Positions 55,893 to 64,000 of a stretch of 64,000 nucleotides of DNA are shown one piece after another. Under the pieces are notes generated by a model, which was not told the DNA's origin, searched no databases, and was given only the letters and a program-made list of their open reading frames with translations. Location of the stretch: NCBI GenBank assembly GCA_914767885.1, contig CAJZBQ010000047.1:806001-870000 (forward strand), in the 5' to 3' direction. Within the stretch, counting starts at the first letter, position 1. The number at the start of each line of letters is the position of its first letter. Source of the stretch: Blepharisma stoltei (lineage: Eukaryota; Ciliophora; Heterotrichea; Heterotrichida; Blepharismidae). The translations under genes were made by a program, and so were the position numbers.

Positions 55893-56947
55893 TAAATTTA
55901 TTGCTATTATATTTTTTAAATAATTTATGTCTTGGTAATTAAGATTTAAACATATATGATTGAAGGAAAAATTAAAACAATTCTAATTTATGTAAATTGT
56001 AAATAAAATTTGACGATTAATGCTGCTTAATTTTAAATTTATTTTTTAATAAGTTAAAGCTAATTTATTAATTTAATGATTTTGTGAAGTAGTTTTTTTG
56101 TGAATGCAAGCCTATTCTGTGAATAAATCAAAAAGCAGAGTTAAGAATTTGAGATATGGAATAAGCTTTAGACATCTTAATTGGCAAAATAGCTTATAGC
56201 TTCAAAAAACTCTTATATTCAGCCTGAGTAAAATAATACTTTCTTCAATGGTTAAACTATACAAAGAGAAGATTAGGTGTTTGCTGCAAGGAAAATAAAG
56301 GTGAGATATTCATTTCATAAATAAGTCCAGTTAACTGCTTTTAAGGAATGCAATAATCTTCCAAAATCAAAATTTCATTAATATCATTATTTAATCTTAA
56401 GTCCATAAAGCTGCTTATCTTTATCTGACTGAACTATTTCTTTAAGATTCGAGTTCATAGATATTTAAGCTATTTCTTTTAGCAACAAATAAAAATTTAG
56501 CTACTTAAATTATTTTCTGTAGGAATAATAAATTCAAAATTTCTTTGTCGTAATGCGTGATACTTATTTAATTTCTGTTTTTTTCAGATATAAGAACGTA
56601 TGAAATTAGCCATAGAGATCATTGCGACTCCTCACCTAATTTCTCATAAAATATGAAAATTTAAATATTAGGCCATATTTACTATTACTGAATAAGCTTC
56701 CAAAAAACTCTGTAAAATAAGAGTTGTGACGATTTTCATTGAAACCTACCTCCTAGAAATATTTTCGCATTATAATTTTTAAACATAATATAATTCCTCT
56801 TTACTGGCCAAAAATCGAACTTTATTTCACTAATTCGATTTTACCATGATAATTCCTCTTTGCAGTATGAAGCCATCGGTTAAAGCGCAAAACTTAGTCA
56901 TGGGTTAACTAAATAATTTTAGAATTAAATTATACATTTCAAACAAA
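55893..56947. other. AT-rich non-coding
   Basis: About 1 kb between convergent genes. Nothing recognised. Confidence 0.45.
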
Positions 56948-57220
56948 TTAATTCCCATACAAGAAGGAATAAGAAGCAGATAAAGAACTCCTTCCAGCAG
57001 ATGATAAGCTGGATCTGCTGCTTCTTGTAAAACTTTCTATCATTCTTTGTCTATATAATGGGTTGGAATTAATATCAAGCAAAGGTGCATTTTTAGCTTT
57101 TTCTATTCACATTTTCTTTTTGATTTCTTGTCTTTCGTTATCACGAGGCGAAATTTGCATATGAACATCCATGATGTAAGGCAGAATTTTTTCTTTGCCT
57201 TTGCAACAGCATGAACCCAT
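56948..57220 (-). CDS. MGSC-family lipidated small protein 1
   Basis: 90 residues starting MGSCCCKGKEK: Gly2 (myristoylation) and a Cys cluster (palmitoylation). The middle has the family motif KMWIEKAKNAPLLDINSNPL, with Trp from UGA, followed by a Ser/Arg-rich tail. It is the first of three tandem relatives on the minus strand. No known family recognised; probably a membrane-anchored adaptor (inference). Confidence 0.7.
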
Positions 57221-57827
57221 TTTTGATTTTATTTGTAATCCAATCAAACATGTATTAAGGGTAGCTAGTGTTTTATAGGAATCTGGCAATCTTGATACAT
57301 GAATTTGATTATGTAGTATTTATGATTGCTCAACAAAATATGGTTCTTCTAATTCTTTAAATTTCTGCTAATTTTGAGGTATTTTTATTCATTTTTTATT
57401 AATAATGCTTAAAAATAGTTTTTTAGCTTAATGTAGACTTGGCACTAATATACATATCAAATTTCCATTTATTTCAATCCATTATTCAATAATTTTATTT
57501 TCCATTAATACCAATTTTTAGAACGATTTCACAGCAATTCTTAATCAATGCTTCTTTGAATTACCAATTAACGCCTTTTAATTTTCCAATTTTCTTTAAT
57601 TGATAATTTAATTATTCATAATTAATATTTATCAATGCTTATTATGCAATCTAAATTTTTTTGTTAGAAATCTGATTGAAATAAAATGAATACTAATCTT
57701 AATTATCGCATTAATCTCGCTCTTAAATTTTGCATAATTAATCTTCATCATTCATTTTCGCTAAAGGTCTATTTCAAACTAAACTACTCATTATAATATA
57801 AATATTTCCTTTTTCATAATGGCCTTC
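57221..57827. other. AT-rich non-coding
   Basis: Spacer between two MGSC-family genes. Nothing seen. Confidence 0.45.
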
Positions 57828-59116
57828 TTAGAAGACGCCAATTGAAGATGAAGTGCGAGCACATAGCAGTTGCCGGTCTGAGCCAAAACTTGCAATATTA
57901 TGTAGTTCTTGGTTTCTTAAAGCCCGCTTTGTGTATAACTCACTGGAATTTATATTAAGACGAGGCGCTTTTTCAGCTTTTTTCTTTCATAATTTTCTTT
58001 TATTTTCTTTTAGACTGTTCTCACTCCCCCCCTCCTTTTAATTGAAAATAAAAGTTGGTTATTTACTTTTTTGGGTAATTTAACCTATATACATTAAAAT
58101 TTTTGTGTGAACCAACCCAAACTATTCAGTGGCCAAATGGAAGGAAGTTTTTTGCGTTCGGTAGGAGTATCCAGCTGATTTGGTGGAGCGTAATGCCGGA
58201 TTTGGGATGGCTGTAGTTCATGTCCAGATCAAGTTTTTACCTTGGGAGATGGAGTTCGAAGTTGGAAAAGCGTCCCCCAGCAATATCAGTGAGGTTGATC
58301 CTGGTCGATTGGGCGTTTTCCAGCGCAATGGCAAGCGTCCTGGACTACGAATTTTCTTCTTGCCCTACAGGTAACCAGAAAATTTTGCTTTTAGAATTTT
58401 CTAGAAGTCAAACCCCGTATGCATATGGCATGGCGACCCATTTCCCGACAATCAGGAGCACATGCGGGCTCATATCTGGTAGGAGCAAGACTTTGAAAGT
58501 CATGAGACGAATCTCGACGAAGCAGAAAATGCAACGCTATGGAAGGGAATAAGGTCCTGATTGAGAACTTTTCTAGTATCTAAATAAGTGTAAGTGTACG
58601 GTTATTTTACTCCCTTTAAATTGGAACAATTTTTTTAAATAGAAAATTGTTATCAATAAATATTCTAAATTTTTATAGTTTTGACCTACTTTAATAGATA
58701 AAATACAAGTAGAATATCATTTAAACAGTTTTTCCACTAAATTGATTTAGTTGTTTCATTTAATTTTTCATAGAAATCAAAGCATTGTGCTCAATTTATA
58801 TATCTTTGAAGTGAAAATAGTAATTTTTATAAATCAATTTTAGCTAAATTTAATGGAAAAAGTGCAAGAAGAATTCTAATTAGCCAATTTATAAATTTAA
58901 TCGATTAATTTTTTATAAAATAAATTATAATTCAATGTATTGTGCTTTTTAGGATTTAAAAAAAAATATTTATCGAGAAATTTTAAAAATAATTTTTTTT
59001 AAATTATAACAGTTTTTTTTTCCCAATTACAGGGAAGAGTCAGGAGAGAGCAATCCAGTGCTATATTTCATATTCGGAACAGCCTTAACTTTATTAGCAC
59101 AAATGCAGGAACCCAT
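57828..59116 (-). CDS. MGSC-family lipidated small protein 2, MITE-interrupted
   Basis: 89 residues after removing the 1016-bp insertion at 58024-59039 with one 3-bp repeat. It starts MGSCICANKVKAVPN (ATG 59116). The junction reads TGLLSPENSLKENK. The family motif follows: KLWKKKAEKAPRLNINSSEL, Trp from UGA. Neither half alone would be recognised as a gene; homology to the two neighbours supports the join. Confidence 0.75.
58024..59039. mobile_element. MITE family B with nested retroposon, in coding exon
   Basis: 1016 bp flanked by TCA (58021-58023, 59040-59042). The left end CTCCCCCCCTCCTTTTAATTG and the right end GGGAAGAG match family B. A retroposon sits between the doubled subterminal blocks. 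Confidence 0.8.
58075..58605 (+). mobile_element. retroposon nested in MITE, ends approximate
   Basis: GC-richer block with open stretches but no recognised protein, ending in GTATCTAAATAAGTGTAAG. Imperfect flanking repeat GGTAATTTAACC / GGTTATTTTACT. It breaks family B where intact copies continue into CCCCTTTAAATTGG. Confidence 0.6.
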
Positions 59117-59385
59117 GATTTGATTTATAGCTCTTTACTAATAAGTAATTCGATTAAATGGATATGTTAGGCATTTTCTAGAAAAGAAAAAAAAGAAGCT
59201 GAGGCCTTTATGAAGTTGGAATCAGTAAATTTACGAGGAAAGGTTTCGAAAAACTATAGCAGCCATCACATAGAGTTCATCGTGGATATTTTTTTATTTT
59301 TAATTTTTTACTCAATATATGAATATTTATACTTGAAAGTGAAATAATTTTATGATTAAGAAGTATAAATTTGAGAAAAAACTAA

Positions 59386-59693
59386 CTCCACAACTCTGTG
59401 AGTGAACAAAAAACTTTTCTTCGCTCACGGAGGGGGTTAATATATAAATTTTATAGAAAAAAAAATTTTTCGGAATTCAAAAAAGTCTCACTTTCAAATA
59501 TTAATTTAATTTGTGTAAATTTTTGTTTTAAAACGCAATTTAGAATTAACTCGAGATTCCATGATACTAGTTTATCACTTATATATCAAAATTTTTTTCT
59601 CATAAAAATTATTTTTAAAAAAATTTTTGCTGGGTTCTTGGGCAAAAAATATGGATTTTTCTAATAATTTTGTTCGCTCACGGAGGTGGGGAG
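59386..59693 (-). mobile_element. MITE family A
   Basis: 308 bp flanked by TAA (59383-59385, 59694-59696). A CTCTGTGAGTGAAC hairpin is at the left and GTTCGCTCACGGAGG...GGGGAG at the right. Intergenic, upstream of MGSC protein 2. Confidence 0.85.
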
Positions 59694-59696
59694 TAA

Positions 59697-60297
59697 GAAT
59701 TAATTGTATAGATAGCATGATTTAGATTTTAATCTTATCTTTTTAAAAAGGTTACATATTTGAAATAAAATCCATTAATAAGGGTCAATATTTTACCAAA
59801 TAGATATGCATCTCATAAATTAGAAATTTTTTAAAACTAATCGAGGAAAACAATAATATAAATATATGAGATAAACAGAGCTCAGATTGATTTTTCCAAA
59901 ATTTTTTGAGCATTGTGACATATTTATTATAAAATTTATTATTTAATTTAAATAATAGAGGCCTAAATAAAATATTGACTATAATATTCACGTTTGAAGC
60001 AAAACAAATAAGCTTGAAAAATTATCCGAGCTTAGTTTTTCAGTTAAATTATTGAGTATACTTTCATTTTTTAGCATAAAATTATCCACTTTCCAATTTG
60101 ATTTTCAAAGTCAAGCGAATAAAATTGCATTGTTCGGACATAGGATGTATTGGCGAAAAATTCTGCCATTTCAAAGAAATATTTTGCATATCTTAAGGGA
60201 TTATGGAAATAATTAGCATTTGAGCTTAATCTGAAATCAGAGTAATTTAAATTATTAGAAAACGTATTTAAAAAGCATTTAAAATTTTATCTTAATT
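59697..60297. other. AT-rich non-coding
   Basis: Nothing recognised. Confidence 0.45.
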
Positions 60298-60585
60298 TTA
60301 ATATAAAATTTGGCTTAATCTTCCAGGAGTAGATTGTCCATAATTCAAAGGAGAACAGATTTCCGTCGAACTGCTTTGAGTTTGTGGCCTCTCCTGAATC
60401 CTCTGCTTTCTTTTCAAAAGCAAAGAATTTTCACCAATTTTTAATAGAGGTGCCTTTTCGGCTTTGGAGTTCCAGAATCGAGTAACTTCTTTTATTTTCA
60501 GTTTCTCATAGTCAGAAAGGGTTTTTTCTGTATGAATTTCTATTATACATGTGTTTCTTCGAGTTGTGTTGATGCATGAGCCCAT
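60298..60585 (-). CDS. MGSC-family lipidated small protein 3
   Basis: 95 residues starting MGSCINTTRRNTC. Shared motif RFWNSKAEKAPLLKIGENSL; here the Trp is TGG. The tail is Ser/Thr/Pro-rich. Uninterrupted. Third member of the tandem set at 56948-60585. Confidence 0.75.
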   Translation of the reverse strand: MGSCINTTRRNTCIIEIHTEKTLSDYEKLKIKEVTRFWNSKAEKAPLLKIGENSLLLKRKQRIQERPQTQSSSTEICSPLNYGQSTPGRLSQILY

Positions 60586-61416
60586 TTTATTACCACAAAT
60601 TTTAGTAAACTTACATGAAATTAACTATTTGAGAATATTCGAAAGAAAAGAAATTTTAAACCGAAAAGTTTTTGTAATCAAATTATTCAATTATAAATAA
60701 ATAATAATTATTAAGCTAACTAATTAGTGCAAGAGCTCGTTGCTAATCTACTTTTATTTAAATTATACAAATTGCTTAAATAAGAGCTTCGATCTTGGCC
60801 GCTGTACCTTTAAACGTTGAATCTAAGTAATATATTATAAATAGCCGTCAACTTGACTTGAACTCTGCTAAAATTTTTAAAATTGGCTACTTTCTCCAAT
60901 TAAATTGGAACAAATATTGTAATTTTTGATTTTGGGTTAATTAACCCTCTTTAAATTAAAAATAAATTTCATAAGTGAAAATGATAATTTTTATGAATAG
61001 TTTTGGTATGCACTATTTCTCACCAATCACAAAAATTTATATCTTATCCTACTTTAAACGGTGAGTGAAGCAGAAACTATTTAAAAAAGAGCTATTTAAA
61101 TAAGTTAATTTTTATATAATTTTTCAAATTAACCCCTTAAAATTTAAACAGATTTTTTAATTTCAAATTAAGAGGAAAGTAAATATGCTGTTTACTGAAC
61201 ACGATCAGGAGAATCGAATGCTCAATAAGATGAAAATTTAAGCACGAGCAGTTAATCCGAATAAAAATAATAAGCTTAATCAAAAAAGCCGATAAATTAG
61301 CTCTATTGCAGCGGTTACAAAATTGGCGATTTTGTTATTGCTGTTGTGTCTTTACTAGACTTCCATATTCAAATGAAAAATGGTCTATCTCAATTTTGAC
61401 TTCAAAAAGAAATTAC
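60586..61416. other. non-coding with decayed family B-like MITE
   Basis: About 60885-61183 has worn ends (ACTTTCTCCAATTAAATTGG and AAATTAAGAGGAAAGT) and a subterminal CCCTCTTTAAATT block. The rest is unremarkable. Confidence 0.5.
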
Positions 61417-61419
61417 TCA

Positions 61420-61956
61420 CTCCCCCCAATCCTTGATCGAACGATTCACTGTAAAAATCCTTAAAAAATGGTAAAATTGATCCTTAATCGAACGATTTTC
61501 ATATAATGCAAATTTTTATATATATAAAAATATATTATTTATCAAAAGCTTGGGAAGATGTGCCTAATGAAGTTGCTGTCAGAGTCTTTTAGATAACAGG
61601 AAACTACGGAATAACCATTCGAAGTGCTTTAGTCATCAACATGGGCTTAAAAACTCAACAATCTAAAAAATAGAGATTTTTTTAAAACTTAAATTTTTAA
61701 TTCAATAGGAACAAATTAAATTTATACAGTTTAAAGGGGTAAACAAAAAATAAAAATATTAAAAATTGGTATTCTTATGAAATTAATTCAAATTTTTGCT
61801 TTAGAATAATTTTTAAATACTCTTAGCTCTCTTAATTCAGTTTATTAAAAAAATAATTTTTTTTATTATATATAAAATTTTTTCCTAAAAAATTTGTTTT
61901 AACCCCCATCTTTGATCGAACGATGGCGAGCCGTTCGATCAAGGATGGGAGAGGAG
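61420..61956 (+). mobile_element. MITE family C, full copy
   Basis: 537 bp flanked by TCA (61417-61419, 61957-61959). Left CTCCCCCCAATCCTTGATCG with a second block about 55 bp in. The right end is a hairpin of the same motif (GATCGAACGATGG ... CGTTCGATCAAGGATGG), the same plan as family A with a different sequence. Confidence 0.85.
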
Positions 61957-61959
61957 TCA

Positions 61960-62386
61960 GGAAATATTTTATTACATAAGCCGCTTGGAAGAGCTTCATA
62001 ATTTTAATTAAAATAGGAAAAAGATTCTAAATAAGTTAGCCAATTAAAAATATACTTCAAAATTATTCTGTGTATTGAGGCCAATTATAATTTTAAATTG
62101 TATATAAGCTGTGCTAATGAATATGATTAAGCATCGCCATACAAGGAAGATTAAAATAGTGATCTGCCTTATATTAAAAATTTTTGAAAATTTATTAAAT
62201 AGAGTATAAAATTTTGTTTTTTCTTTTTAAGCTTGCAACTTTAAAAGTAAGTATTTTATTTATTGCAAAATGAATTAAGGATTGAAAGAAATCCATAAAA
62301 AGATAAAATTCATTTTCTGCTCAAAATAAAAAACACATAATTTCTGACTTATAATTGATTTAAATTTTGCCTGTTTTGGTCAATTC
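61960..62386. other. AT-rich non-coding
   Basis: Nothing recognised. Confidence 0.45.
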
Positions 62387-62946
62387 TTATCACCCACTTG
62401 AGCTTCTGTTCTTGCTTACTTCCCCCATCATGAGTGAACAAAAACTTTTAATCGCTCACAGAGGGTTTTTTTTTTTTTTAAATTTTATAAAAAATTTTTT
62501 TTTTCGAAATTTTAAAAAAATTCCACTTCTCGAAAATTGGAAGCCAAAATATTAATTTAATTTGTAAAATTTATGCTTTAAAAACGCAATTTGTTTAAAT
62601 TAAACAGAGTTAGCTTGAGATTTCATGATAATAGTTTTCACTTATATATCAAATTTTTGTTCGCTCACAGAGGGTGGGTTTTTGGGCAAAATATAAGGAT
62701 TTTTCTAATGGTTTTGTTCACTCACGGAGGGGGGGAATTAGTATTTTCTGTCCATCACCTATTGCATGTCGCTTGGTCTTAATCTGAAAGGTCTTTGGCT
62801 TCAGGATTCGGATTTTACGGCTGCCTTCTAGCTCGAGTATCTAAGTTAAAAGTAATTTTCTGACTAACTCTTGGCAAAGTGGAAATTTGAGGCACAGAAT
62901 AATCCTGATATCGCCCAGAGCAATGCTCTAAAAGTCAAGAAAGCAT
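62387..62946 (-). CDS. possible small basic protein, MITE-interrupted
   Basis: 69 residues if a 28-nt intron (62841-62868) and the MITE at 62419-62737 (one TTA kept) are removed: MLSWLLEHCSGRYQ..., then SRKIRILKPKTFQIKTKRH and ILSKNRSSSGW before TAA. The MITE junction is clean (KILSKNRSS). The intron is longer than others here, so the upstream part is uncertain. Basic C-terminal half, function unknown. Confidence 0.4.
62419..62737 (-). mobile_element. MITE family A
   Basis: 319 bp flanked by TTA (62416-62418, 62738-62740). Left CTTCCCCCATCATGAGTGAAC hairpin; right GTTCACTCACGGAGGGGGGG. Doubled subterminal block present. Confidence 0.85.
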
Positions 62947-63558
62947 CTAGATAATACTGGAGTCTCCATTTCTATCTAATTCGAAACTTAACATTTAAAA
63001 TTCAACTCTGAGCGTGAATTAAGGATGGGCTTTGAACATTACCACGATGCTTAACTAGCATTTCTGTAATTTTTGGATGCATTTAAATATGCTTAATTAC
63101 ATAAAATATAAATAAATCTTACTTTTACAGCTATCCTATAATTCATATAGTAAATAGAGAATAGCTACCCATAAGAATGTTTTAATTTATTGAGAATAGG
63201 TAAATCAATTCATTAAATTCAAATTAGGAACAATGATATTATTTTAGGCATGATTAAATTATATCAAATAATATAATTCATCAAAATAGAACAAGACCTA
63301 TTTTCTTTATAGTTAGCTATTAAAATATTGGTGCCGGAATAATAATTAATTTAACATAAATTGTCATTTTAATTAAAGGATAAAATTCTTATATGAAGAG
63401 ACCAGAACTAACTTAATGATAAGGAGCATTTTTGAGTAATTATCAGAATCCTTTCAAATAAACTAAATTTTAAGTATTTATCGCGTTTTCAATACTTTTT
63501 AATGCACAAAGCTAGTTTTTTATGATATATTTTCATGCTAAAAATTCTTCCAAAATAC
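62947..63558. other. AT-rich non-coding
   Basis: Nothing recognised. Confidence 0.45.
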
Positions 63559-63561
63559 TAA

Positions 63562-63868
63562 CTCCCCCCTCCTTGAGTGAACAAAAGCCATTAGAAAAAT
63601 CCCTATTTTTTGCCCCAAAACCCACCCTCCGTGAGTGAACAAAAATTTTTTATAATGAAATCTCGAGCTAATTCTGTTTTATTTTAAACAAATTGCATTT
63701 TAAAACATAAAATTTTATAAATTAAATTAATATTTGCTTTCCAATTTTTGCAAATTAGGATTTTTTTTCAAATTTCTAAAACAAATTTTTCTATAAAATT
63801 TATATTTAAATATTTTTATTAACTCCGTGAGTGATTAAAATTGTTTTGTTCATTCACGGAGGGGTGAG
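63562..63868 (+). mobile_element. MITE family A, full copy
   Basis: 307 bp flanked by TAA (63559-63561, 63869-63871). CTCCCCCCTCCTTGAGTGAAC left, doubled block, right hairpin CATTCACGGAGGGGTGAG. Intergenic. Confidence 0.87.
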
Positions 63869-64000
63869 TAAGAAGAGAAATATAAGTTGATCTGATTATC
63901 TTTTAAAATCAATTATTTTCTTTAAACTAATAAGAGGGTTAAGGGTACTAATATTAATATTTTAAACATATCTAGCAGCCAAAACAGTGTTTTCAGGCAG

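Overview
The window reads as germline (micronuclear) DNA of a heterotrich ciliate, most like Blepharisma. Three observations support this. (1) UGA must be read as tryptophan: conserved Trp positions in Rab2, tubulin cofactor D, the PH-domain helix and the ADP-ribosylglycohydrolase motif WSDDTD are all TGA, while genes end only in TAA or TAG. (2) Introns are 15-16 nt. (3) More than half of the roughly 25 genes are broken by insertions, and removing each insertion with one copy of its flanking direct repeat restores one continuous reading frame. The last point is the signature of internal eliminated sequences (IESs) removed when the somatic nucleus forms. UGA=Trp, very short introns and MITE-rich IESs are established for Blepharisma. 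The species assignment is inference.

Layout: 1-4.2 kb is AT-rich with MITEs and one C2H2 zinc-finger gene. 4.2-9.2 kb has a UEV/PH-like protein with an acidic tail, a RING protein and two unrecognised genes. 9.2-13.4 kb is tubulin-folding cofactor D (MITE-interrupted). 13.7-17.6 kb is a receptor with an extracellular ligand-binding domain plus membrane segments (two insertions). 18.2-21.6 kb has an acylated coiled-coil protein (retroposon-interrupted), Rab2, a histone-fold transcription factor and a small zinc-binding protein. 22.6-29.1 kb has a double-tetraspan membrane protein, a B-box/OST-HTH (LOTUS) protein and a membrane protein whose 15-nt intron carries a MITE. 29-35 kb is mostly non-coding with two retroposons, a UBA protein and an unassigned gene near 35 kb. 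36.4-40.4 kb is an ABCG half-transporter split by a Tc1/mariner element and by a tRNA-like SINE next to its start codon. 41.4-42.3 kb is a cyclin. 42.4-43.5 kb is a nest of three retroposons. 43.8-48 kb holds two ADP-ribosylglycohydrolase paralogues flanking a minisatellite fold-back element. 48.2-51.1 kb is a membrane protein split by a 1.4-kb long-TIR element and a retroposon. 51.2-54.1 kb is a C2-domain protein with three insertions. 54.5-55.9 kb has a PH domain followed by a YiiX-like papain fold. 57-60.6 kb has three tandem MGSC-type lipidated small proteins. 62-64 kb is a small basic gene and MITEs.

The insertions fall into distinct classes. (i) MITEs ending CTCCC...GGGAG have 3-bp TNA target duplications (families A, B, C). 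(ii) TA-flanked palindromes and Tc1/mariner-type elements. (iii) SINE/LINE-like retroposons with 10-19 bp duplications and 5' ends near ATGGC. (iv) Hairpin-ended fold-backs. (v) A long-TIR element with an internal satellite. (vi) An element with a 9-bp duplication. Coordinates of interrupted genes below span the insertions; coding lengths are after removal and were checked for divisibility by three. I could not run database searches or compare with somatic-nucleus sequence, so product names rest on motifs I recognise and junctions on frame and repeat logic.
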